Shown piece after piece: positions 10,301 to 17,805 of a stretch of DNA of 21,435 bases. Every line of letters begins with the position of its first letter. Positions within the stretch are counted from its first letter, which is position 1. Position numbers and translations under genes: made by a program. The DNA comes from Intoshia linei. Lineage: Eukaryota > Orthonectida > Rhopaluridae. Location of the stretch: assembly GCA_001642005.1 (NCBI GenBank), contig LWCA01000647.1, forward strand, positions 1-21,435, in the 5' to 3' direction. The notes beneath the pieces were generated by a model that was not told the origin of the DNA, ran no database searches, and was given only the letters and a program-made list of their open reading frames with translations.

Positions 10301-13300
10301 TAAAATATATCTAAGAGCTTTTTCATTTCAATTTTCTTATAACTTTCTAATTAAAAAAAAATCTATTTTATTTATATTTGGAAAACTTCTTCGCCACTAA
10401 AATTCAAATACTCATAATTTCCCGGGAAACCCCTAATCATACCCTCCTCGAGATATGATTATCAGTGGTGGATGTTACACTTATAAGTAACATCCTAAAT
10501 TTTTTCAAGTCCTTTTTTTGAAGAGTTAATAACGCTCTTTGCCAAGATCCCCATCTCCCCAGAAGGAGTAAGGAACACACGGAATTTAGCCGGTAAAATC
10601 AGTTGACTCCCTCACACTACAAAGAAGCATCCAGGCCCGTGAGAGATAACTTTTTAGTTAAATATCATTATAAAGAGGTAAGTAACTTATTTAAATTATT
10701 TCAAGAGAGTTGGGCCAGTAAAAACCCACCTTCTTTACAATATTTCTCATAAAGATAATCTGAATTATTACTTTTGAACATCATTTTTCAGGTTCCCATA
10801 CTCACAACGTATAATACTTTTTTGATTTAAATTTCAAAATGATGTTTCATTGCATACAACAGTAATTTAGAAAAACTTTAAATTGAAAAATATTGCATTT
10901 ATATTTCACGGAACACGGGTTGAGAACCACTGCTCTAATAAAAAGTTTTAAATTCATCAATATTATGATAATTTGTAATTTCAAAATCTTATATCTTCAC
11001 GGTCAAAACCACAAATTACATTTTTTTGTAAAAATTAAAAAAGTCTTATAATTTTATAAATTCTGGAATGATTTTTGAATTCATAAGCATTATCATAAAT
11101 GGTAACCTCAAAAAAGGTAATTTTCACGGTCAAAAACCAGATTACCCTTTTTTTAAGAATAAAAAAACCCTAGAATTTTTTAAAAATTACGGATGAAAGT
11201 TTTATCCAGTTAACACACACAAAAAATTTCAATCTGATTAAGTGACGTCTTCATGGTTAAAAAAACACTTTAGTATTCATTTTCTAATTATATTATTTTA
11301 TTTTATAACAAAAAATTTAAAATAATTAACGGTCATACAATTAAAAAAAGATTATTCTGATACAACTTATTCCAGTTGATATAAATACAAAAATTTAAAT
11401 CCAGAAATCTACGCATTCCCAGTGAAAAATAATTTTTAATATATTATCAACCAAATTTTTCAAATCTTGGATTAAAATTAGAAATGAAAAAGTAAATAGT
11501 CATCCTACAATTTCAAAAAAATGTGCATTGAATGTCTATACATTTCCAATAAAGAAATATGGGTGGAAATCTATATACAGTCAAAATCTCATTTAACGAA
11601 AATGGGAAAACGTTAAAATGGCACATTCATTAAATGAATTTAACGAAAATATTAGAAATGTAAAAATAACCATAGATCACGATCAATTTATTTATATTGA
11701 CCCATAATATTAACAGAGTTTATCAATTTTTCGACGTTCGTTAAATGAAATATTCGTTAAACAAAACATTTGTTAAATGAGATTTTGACTGTAATTGATT
11801 CCTTCAAGTTTTTTTCATTGCTACGCTATTTTCGATTCTCAAATTTTCATTTTTAAAACATTTTCGTTTAAATTAAAGTGATAAGAAAAAATATGTACTA
11901 TCAATTTTAGTTTATTTGGTGTTAAATGTAAAGCCAAAACTACTTATCCATGATGACGAATAAAAATTTTCGGCTTAAATTTTAAGTTAAAATTTATTCC
12001 AAATAAACTAAAAGTGATAGTACGTATTTTTCTGGCCACTTTATTTAAAATTAAAAAATTTTAATTAAAACTACAACAACGAAATACTAAAAGTACAACT
12101 TTGTTATCATTTTTATATTTATTACAATGCTAAGCAATTGTATTGAATTGAATATAAATTGTAATTGTATTGAGTTTTACAAATTCCATATTCTTATAAC
12201 AGTTTTTCCAGAGTAATGTTTTATCGCAAATTTTATTTTAAGGAATTGAGTCTTACAATGCCAAAAACCACAATTGTTTTTTGTTTTGAATAAAAACAAG
12301 TCCTACAATTATAAAAAATATAAAATCAGATCAATATTTTCAACATCAAGATTATGATTATTTTCAATTTTAAAATCTTACATCTTTACGGCCAAAACTA
12401 CAAATTAACCTTTTTTGTAAAAGTGAAAAAAATTTTATAATTTTATACAATAAATTCTGGAATATTTTTTCAAATCATCAGCATTATCATAAATGACAAC
12501 CTCAAAAAAGATAATTTTCACGATCAAAACTACAGATTACTATGATTTTTAAATGAAAACTGCCTTATAATTTAAAAAAAATTACAAATGGTTCAGTTGT
12601 ATCCTGTTAACACACACAAAAATTTCAATCTGAATAAGTGACACCTTTACGTTCAAAAAAGCACTTTAGTATTATTTTTTTTATTTCGAAACTATTTTAT
12701 TAAAACAAAAATTTGAAATAATTAACTGTCCCACAATTAAGAAAAAAAATTATTCTGAAACTCCTTATTCCAGTTGATATAAATATAACATTTCAATTTC
12801 AGTAATCTACGCATTCCCGGTGAAAAATAATTTTTAATATTACAAATTTATTTATTATGTATCAATCAATATTTTTTAAATGTTGGATTAATGTAATCTT
12901 GTAGATATCATTGAATCACTGAATGACAATATTCAAAAACCTGAATTTAAAAAGAAAAATCGTAACAATCATAGATGTATAAAATCGCATCTATCTCAAG
13001 CGAATCACCCAATACAAAATGTAAATATTAATTCTAAGCCCGTTTACACGACCAATGCAAAAATAGAAACAGATAATTATTGCACTTCAGATTCAATATA
13101 TACTAGTCAAAATGATGAAAAATTTGATCCGGTAGAATATGAAAAGTCAAAATATTACCAACAATACGGTGAATATAACCAGAACGCTGGTGTATCAAAT
13201 ATATCTACACCTGCAAAATATGATCAATCCGATAATCATAATTCTAATATAAATCAGTCAAATAATGCATGCGTTATATCACTTTTAAATTCAACTCTAA

Positions 13301-14126
13301 ATTCGAACGAATGCAGAAATGGCAATCAATTTTCGGAATTTAACTCTATAAATTATAGAAAAAGTTATAATCCTAATTGGTCTCAAAACTATTATGATAA
13401 TAATTCAAATTTGAATTTATCCAATCCACAAAAGTAAACTTTGACGAAATTTTAAATTTATTAATAATCAATTTTAGTCTCTATCAAGTAAACAATGAAT
13501 ACATATATACCGGTTCAAGTACCCAAAAATATCCGAATAATCAGAGTAATTCAGTTCAAAATTGCGTTGAAGGTAATATCTTGAATATATTTATATATAT
13601 ACTTTATTATAATATTTTTCATATTAACTGTAAAAAAATTTAAGCTGAAATGTCTAATATTCAAAACTCTCAAAACTTTGCTTATCCTCAAAATGAATAC
13701 GTAATTATATAATTTATAAATGTTAAATATATTATAGGAACAAAACCATTATACTCAAAATTATGTAAATCAAACCAATATATATAATCATCATAATTCT
13801 AATCATTACATATCGGTATACTGTGTTTTTTTTAATGTTACAAATGTTTAGGACAAACAAAAGTCAAAAATTAAAACCGTTATTGCAAATTCATCCCCAA
13901 GTCAAGTATAAACTTTTTTTCAAAAATTAATTATTTATAGCATCAAATTCCATATAAAGACAATTATGTGGATGTTTACGAATGCAAAGTTTGTGGAAAG
14001 TAATTTATTGAATTTAAAATTATTATTATTATACGTATTAATAATGTATTTATTAGATCATTTAAAAAGATTAAATCCAGAAATGCACACATGAAAATAC
14101 ATAAAAATCAAGATAAAAAGTCTTGA
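7304..14126 (+). CDS. C2H2 zinc-finger protein with acidic N-terminal part and Q/N/Y-rich middle (5' partial)
   Basis: Eight exons: 7304-8581, 12905-13433, 13478-13572, 13645-13700, 13738-13815, 13852-13905, 13941-13999, 14057-14126 (stop TGA). Every junction is GT-AG and phases match throughout, giving about 738 residues. The first exon is open from an acceptor ending at 7303, and codons before the first ATG (7468) look coding, so the true start lies upstream. Exon 1 is rich in K, N, E and S with a basic RKRRYK stretch (possible nuclear signal). Exons 2-6 are Q/N/Y-rich. The last two exons encode one finger, C-X2-C-X12-H-X3-H, split by an intron inside GK|SF and containing KSRNAHMKIH. This finger resembles the C-terminal finger I associate with TRERF1/MIDEAS/ZNF541-type ELM2-SANT corepressor subunits, but no ELM2 or SANT domain is visible here. 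A nuclear DNA- or chromatin-binding role is inference. Gene structure is well supported; family placement is weak. Confidence 0.8.
8625..8760 (-). repeat. R3 repeat, reverse
   Basis: Reverse complement of the 3905-3990 block: CTTGGAGAAGTGGCTAGGG, ATACGCATCGTTCGAGG and AAGTGGCCACGCTTGG. It includes a perfect short hairpin TATGACA-ATC-TGTCATA (8702-8718) not seen in the other copy. It directly precedes a reverse R2 copy, so the two may belong to one element. Confidence 0.5.
8830..9112 (-). repeat. R2 repeat copy, reverse, in zinc-finger intron
   Basis: It aligns with 19682-19905: AAATTCTAGGACT near 8833 and 9077, then GAGATTGAAATTTATCTTAC near 9014 and AAATATGGAATTTTTAAAAT near 9060. Non-coding. 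The left neighbour is R3. Confidence 0.5.
9113..9900. other. Anonymous intronic AT-rich stretch
   Basis: No gene or confident repeat. A 12-bp perfect inverted repeat ATACATAATATT (9411-9422) / AATATTATGTAT (9484-9495) encloses about 60 bp and could be a small hairpin element. Confidence 0.35.
10095..10932. mobile_element. Non-autonomous hAT transposon with 8-bp target duplication
   Basis: The left end is CAGTGTTTCTCAACC and the right end GGTTGAGAACCACTG, inverted repeats with one mismatch over 15 bp. The element is flanked by an exact 8-bp duplication CTCTAATA (10087-10094 and 10933-10940), the hAT signature. It is 838 bp with no transposase frame. It is inserted in an R2 copy within the zinc-finger intron. 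A less AT-rich patch around 10530-10655 stands out inside. Confidence 0.88.
11578..11791. mobile_element. TA-flanked MITE (Tc1/mariner or pogo type), 214 bp
   Basis: Perfect 20-bp terminal repeats: CAGTCAAAATCTCATTTAAC at the left and its reverse complement at the right. TA is duplicated at 11576-11577 and 11792-11793. The related R2 copy near 2039-2050 reads CTATATAATTCATTTCTT without the insert, giving a paralogous empty site. Inside are several degenerate GTTAAATGA/TCATTTAAC motifs and no coding sequence. Confidence 0.85.
11880..12045. mobile_element. Palindromic MITE with about 45-bp arms
   Basis: Arms run from AAAGTGATAAG... through GTTTATTTGG on the left, and from CCAAATAAAC through GGCCACTTT on the right, with a few mismatches. 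The interior is about 75 bp. It interrupts an R2 copy: the homologue near 2122-2150 continues from AAATTT straight to AATTAAAACTACAAC. Target duplication is probably a TTTAAATT-like sequence but is not exact, so boundaries are approximate. Confidence 0.6.
12180..12895 (+). repeat. Second forward R2 copy abutting the zinc-finger exon
   Basis: Landmarks in order: ATAACAGTTTTTCCAGAGTA (12194), GTTAACACACACAAAAATTTC (about 12607), CTTATTCCAGTTGATATAAA (about 12763), ACGCATTCCCGGTGAAAAA (about 12809). It ends roughly 10-15 bp before the acceptor at 12904, so the repeat may supply the branch site and the AT-rich tract of this splice site. Confidence 0.55.
14049..14054 (-). terminator. Candidate poly(A) signal of DNAL1, inside the zinc-finger gene
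   Basis: The minus strand reads AATAAA here, 158 bp beyond the DNAL1 stop. The site lies in the last intron of the convergent zinc-finger gene; another AATAAA occurs at 14004-14009. If either is used, the DNAL1 3' UTR is antisense to the final zinc-finger exon. Motif only. Confidence 0.35.
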
Positions 14127-14196
14127 TAAATCAAATTTTAATTTTAATGGGTCATATTTGTGACAAATGTGTTATATTGTTTTTGTTTATATTATA

Positions 14197-14202
14197 AATA
14201 AA
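14197..14202 (+). terminator. Probable poly(A) signal of the zinc-finger gene
   Basis: AATAAA lies 70 bp after the TGA stop at 14126. It sits 10 bp before the stop codon of the oppositely oriented DNAL1 gene, so cleavage 10-30 bp downstream would put the transcript end inside the DNAL1 coding exon. Assignment rests on motif and spacing only; the region is AT-rich and chance AATAAA is common. Confidence 0.5.
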
Positions 14203-14211
14203 TGTTCATTT

Positions 14212-15460
14212 TTAGTCTTCGTCATTTTCTCGGATTATTGGAATACCTATGTATGATGCAGATACATTATGTATATTGCTGTTTAAGAAATTACCGTCCA
14301 ATTTTTTTAAATTTTTCAACTTATTTATACTCAAATCTCTCCAATCACCCTCTTCTTTGTGTTTATCTTCAAGTGGGTTTCCTATTTATATTTTTAGTTG
14401 TGATATTATCAACTAAATCATTTACCCACCATCAGCAATTCTTCCAAATTGGGTAAATCAGCCTAAATTCATTTTTTTAAAAACGAAATATTAATATTTA
14501 TCGAACCAATTTGTTGAATTCGGCCCAATCTTTCACCAAGTTATTGGAGATGTATAAAATCTACATTTATATTAAAATATCGATTTCGATAATACAAACT
14601 TTTAGCTTTTTGAGCACATTAACTCCTTTTAATTTTTCAATTTGGTTATATGATATCCACAGTTCTTCCAATGTATCGCCAACAGCTTCCTAAGGTTAAT
14701 TTATTTTTTAGATGAAGATTTGGTATTACCAAACCAGTCATACTTTTAATGTTGTTTCGTCCTAATGAAAGAATTTTTAAATTTTCTAAATTTTTTTATA
14801 ATTATAAAGAGTAATCAAAATTCATTGTTTTGGCGGGTCAAATTTAAACATTATTTTTGTTACTAATAATAAAATGTCAAGATTGTGATGTTCTAGCTAA
14901 TATTTTATGCCTGGTTTTATATTGTTTTTCAGTGGAATAAAATATTAATTCGTTAAAAATACAAATTAAAACACAGAACACAGTTACAAAATGTGAAAAC
15001 ATTTTTATAAATTAAATTATGGAGAACACGTTAACATTCTATAAAGCTTGCAGTAAAATGTGGGATCAGTCAATTACACAAAAATTGGTTCACTCGTGGT
15101 AGATGGTTTTGACCCTATTTTAAGACATACTTAGTCCATTCAAATTAGCAATTTTTTCTATACAATTTGTCGATATGGATAATTTTCTATATTAATTACA
15201 ATTTATATTTTAAAATTTAATTTTTGTTATACGTGCAAGTTGAAAGAGTAGATAAGGATGCATCCATTTTTTCGATTGGTGGATTTTGTGCAAATAATGC
15301 AATTTCTTCTGATTCTGACGCTTTTAAGCCACTCTGAGCTTCCTAAATTAAATGTACATTTTAAATCTATATTTAAAGTACCCATTTTGCCAATGCTTCT
15401 TTTATAGTTGTTCCTTTTGACTAAAATTATTTTAATTTTATTTCATTTTTAATGTACCAT
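14212..15460 (-). CDS. DNAL1: Dynein axonemal light chain 1 (LC1), leucine-rich repeat protein
   Basis: Nine exons on the minus strand: 15458-15460 (just ATG), 15382-15420, 15233-15342, 15131-15186, 14730-14785, 14600-14689, 14507-14560, 14426-14462, 14212-14381, stop TAA. They encode 204 residues (human is 190). LC1 is an LRR protein of the outer dynein arm that binds the motor region of an axonemal heavy chain and influences ciliary beating. Recognisable segments include [11 protein letters not shown] near the start, [11 protein letters not shown] (35-45), LRR stretches such as [13 protein letters not shown] (72-84), [16 protein letters not shown] (95-110), [13 protein letters not shown] (121-133), then GNPLEDKH (149-156) and LKKLDG. 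The tail after LKKLDG is about 14 residues longer than in human. N150 sits where human N150, changed in a ciliary dyskinesia family, is found. Introns are 37-46 bp except one of 345 bp. The start is chosen because the ATG is directly followed by a donor and the joined N-terminus matches the family. Confidence 0.95.
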
Positions 15461-15902
15461 TTTTAATTTATATCGGTTTGTTTATATGTGTTGTTATGTT
15501 TTATTAAATGTTTTTTTTTAAAAGCAATTTAGAAATACAAATTTATGTACAGTCAAACCGTTTTAATCAAACAGGTATATCATAAACACTATAACTTTAT
15601 ATTTTTTTTAGTGTTCATAATAGTTTTATATGAATATTAAAACATAATTTTAATACAAGCTAATTCCTCGTTAAAAATTAATAAGTAACGGTCTGTGATT
15701 TTTTTCAAAGTACAAAAATTCTGTTAAATTTTAAAATGACTAACATCATAAATATACTAAATTTTCTTCGGTTGAAATTAAAAACTTTATATAAGTAAAA
15801 CATTATATTTTCTTCTTGATTAATTATAATAAGAAAGGTTGATTATTAATATGTTTAAGTTGATTGAAATCAAAATATTTTACCTTTTTCACTGTTGTAA
15901 TG
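15461..15902. other. Spacer upstream of DNAL1
   Basis: AT-rich; presumably contains the DNAL1 5' UTR and promoter, but no recognisable core-promoter motif can be defended. At 15550 TACAGTCAAACCGTTTTAAT resembles one end of a TA-target MITE; no matching inverted end was found. Confidence 0.35.
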
Positions 15903-16740
15903 CAGTGTTTCCCGGTTCAAATGTTGTACGTAGTGATTGTGATTTCCTGGGAAATTAAAAATTTTAGAGACCTTAATTAATTTTAGAAACAAGAAATTTA
16001 ATTAATGAAATAACACGAATCTACATTGAAATTTACAAATTTAATTAGAAAAAAATTTATTTATTTTAGATTGTAGAAAAAGTGTTTCAAAACACACATA
16101 ATATTGATAGATTCGTCTTTAAAACGCGTTCTACGTTTTGTAACGAAAATAGAACAAGTAGAAATTTCTTTCATTTTGTGTTGATGTAGGGTGAACGGTC
16201 ATAAGGGCTTTCTTTAATTTTAACAATCTTGATGATAGCGTTCTAGTTCGTAAAAATTAATAATATTTTATTAAAATAATATTGGAAAAAGAGGATTATT
16301 CCCTTAAGCGTTAGTAATTTGTTGTTGGAATAAAAGGTTTTTAAAAAAGTATTGGAAAAAGGATATTTTTCCATTAAGGGCTGGAAAATTAGATTTTTTA
16401 GTTATGGTTTGATGAAGTGGATTTTTTTCATAAGATTTCGTAAAATCGGATTTTTGAAAAGAATATTGGTGTAAGTCAATTTTTCCTTAAGGGCTTGAAA
16501 TGGTATTTTTGATTAAATTTTATTAGTAGTAGGATTTTTGAAATGGTAAATTTTCAATATTATAATATTATCATATTTTCATAGTAATAACAAACATAAA
16601 TCAAATAATGGTATGTCTCAATTTTTTTCGGGAAATCCCGGGAAATTATTAAATAACACGGGAATTTTGTCCCGTCACAATCACTAGTTGTACGGACCCC
16701 ATTTCAAAATATGTATTTTTTGGAACCCAAGGGAAACATG
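15903..16740. mobile_element. Short hAT-like MITE interrupted by the element at 15931-16686
   Basis: With the insert and one GTTGTACG copy removed, about 75 bp remain. They start CAGTGTTTCCCGG and end near GGGAAACATG, an imperfect inverted pair of hAT type. No reliable target duplication was seen, so this host element is tentative. Confidence 0.4.
15931..16686. mobile_element. Non-autonomous hAT-type element, 756 bp, carrying tandem repeats
   Basis: Perfect 12-bp terminal repeats TAGTGATTGTGA / TCACAATCACTA are flanked by an exact 8-bp duplication GTTGTACG (15923-15930 and 16687-16694). Just inside both ends, GGGAAAT-type motifs recur inverted. The interior (about 16240-16550) consists of degenerate tandem units with TATTGGAAAAA, CCCTTAAGCGTTAGTAAT and CGTAAAATCGGATTTTT. 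No transposase. Confidence 0.82.
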
Positions 16741-16759
16741 AAATATAAAACATTGATCA

Positions 16760-17130
16760 AATAATTAAAGGTTTTTCATTATAGGATTTATTAAAATCGT
16801 GTTTTTTAAAAATATATTGGAAAATAAAAAGTAGTTTTTTTGAGAGTTGGCAAAATTTCATTCTTTAATTTGGGTTGTGGATTAGGAAGTTGTTGCTCTA
16901 AGATTTAGTAAAATCGGATTTTTAAAATAATATTAAAAAAAGAGCACATTTCCGTTAAGCGTTGGTAATATTGCATTTTTTATGTTGTAGTTGGAATACA
17001 AGTGTTTTTTCATAAGGTTTCGTAAAATCGGATTTTTCAAAAAAATATCGGTAAAAGTAAATTTTCCCTAGGGATTGAAATGGTGTTTTTTATTAAATTT
17101 TATTAATGGTGGGATATAAGTGAATAAATT
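16760..17130 (+). repeat. Tandem repeat array, about 115-bp units, outside the hAT element
   Basis: Three units are recognisable by ATTAAAATCGTG (about 16790), AGTAAAATCGGATTTTTA (about 16907) and CGTAAAATCGGATTTTTC (about 17023). Each is followed by an ATATTGG-like motif. GCGTTGGTAATATTGC near 16959 parallels GCGTTAGTAATTTG near 16309 inside the hAT-type element, so inside and outside arrays share a monomer. Confidence 0.6.
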
Positions 17131-17396
17131 TTAATTTTTGAAATGTGGTCGTCTAGGATTTGAGATATCTAGATCAACATCTACAACTCTGTAATAAATA
17201 TTAAAAATTCTTCTATAAAATAAACAAAAGTTGATGAAAATTTTCCTATATTTTATTTGAATCTCATGCATATAATTTGTAAATATACACTACAAAATGT
17301 ATAAATGATGGCGTTAAAAATAATAAAAGTATAGTAAAAACTGAAAATATAGTTATAGCAATATTATTTTGATAGTAAACTTTATATTTTGTAAAG
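17131..17396 (+). other. Upstream region of COA6
   Basis: It should contain the COA6 promoter and 5' UTR. AT-rich; no motif can be assigned with confidence and there are no upstream in-frame starts of interest. Confidence 0.3.
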
Positions 17397-17687
17397 ATGA
17401 CTGATTCAATGTATTTAAGGGAAAGACGAGAAAAATGTTGGAAATCACGAGATTTATTTCACAAATGTATGTCTGTTTATGACGAAAAATTTGAAAAATG
17501 TAAAACGCAACACGATACCTACAAAAATGGATGTACAAAAACTTGGGTGTTACTAATCAGTAATATTTATTAATTTAATAAATTTTAGTATCTTTACTTT
17601 GAAAAAGTGAGGGCACGAAAGTTGTTTGAAAAGAAACAAAAATCTCTAGACAAAGAAGAGCGTAGCATTTCATTAAATTATAAATAA
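17397..17687 (+). CDS. COA6: Cytochrome c oxidase assembly factor 6, twin-cysteine protein
   Basis: Two exons, 17397-17546 and 17589-17687, are separated by a 42-bp phase-0 intron (GTGTTA...TTTTAG). They encode 82 residues ending in TAA. COA6 is a small mitochondrial intermembrane-space protein that helps deliver copper to the COX2 CuA site of complex IV. The diagnostic layout is present: C14-X9-C24 and C35-X10-C46, the coiled-coil-helix motif with the unusual CX10C second half, followed by W50 and YFEK, matching the family's W-x-x-YF-[DE]-K. Reading through the intron would stop after nine codons, and the spliced frame restores exactly the W-x-x-YF spacing. An in-frame ATG at codon 5 is an alternative start. 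The downstream neighbour CSDE1 converges on it; a poly(A) signal overlaps the stop codon. Confidence 0.93.
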
Positions 17688-17695
17688 AATTTATT
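17683..17695. terminator. Bidirectional poly(A) signal, AATAAA-A-TTTATT
   Basis: AATAAA on the plus strand (17683-17688) overlaps the COA6 stop codon TAA at 17685-17687. One base later TTTATT (17690-17695) gives AATAAA on the minus strand, 111 bp past the CSDE1 stop. The two convergent genes could therefore both end around this 13-bp near-palindrome. Inferred from motif and position only. Confidence 0.5.
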
Positions 17696-17805
17696 TTTAA
17701 CAATTTTTAATTAATTTTATCTGTTTGGGTTTATCGGACCCCTTGTTAAAATCAGTACATTCGAAGAGCTAAATTGTAAAATGTATAATATTAAAATATA
17801 TAGTA

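Larger units (their letters stand above)
9901..12175 (+). repeat. R2 repeat copy, forward, split by three later insertions
   Basis: The host repeat pieces are about 9901-10094, 10941-11577, 11794-11879 and about 12060-12175. Joined, they follow the same landmark order as 1430-2160: TTTTTCCAGAG, GTTAACACACA, ACGCATTCCC, AATAAAGAAATATGGG, ATTGCTACGC, then AATTAAAACTACAACAACGA. The interruptions are the hAT element, the TA-flanked MITE and the palindromic MITE listed separately. Confidence 0.6.
8582..12904 (+). other. 4.3 kb intron of the zinc-finger gene, filled with nested repeats
   Basis: The donor is GTATGT at 8582 and the acceptor TTGTAG ends at 12904. One base carried from the upstream exon plus two from the downstream exon restore frame. 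The other introns of the gene are 35-72 bp. This one holds, in order: a repeat at 8625-8760, a reverse R2 copy (8830-9112), anonymous sequence (9113-9900), a forward R2 copy (about 9900-12175) broken by a hAT element, a TA-flanked MITE and a palindromic MITE, then a second forward R2 copy (about 12180-12890) ending roughly 15 bp before the exon. No host exon was recognised inside. Confidence 0.75.

Noticed and set aside
14202-14693. Two plus-strand open frames of 84 and 60 codons
   Set aside because: They lie antisense to DNAL1 exons 6-9, whose minus-strand translation matches a known family across eight in-phase introns.
15550-15575. Possible MITE end TACAGTCAAACCG upstream of DNAL1
   Set aside because: No complementary end could be found nearby; kept only as a note.
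17353-17538. Minus-strand open frame of 61 codons
   Set aside because: Antisense to COA6 exon 1, which has the diagnostic cysteine spacing on the plus strand.
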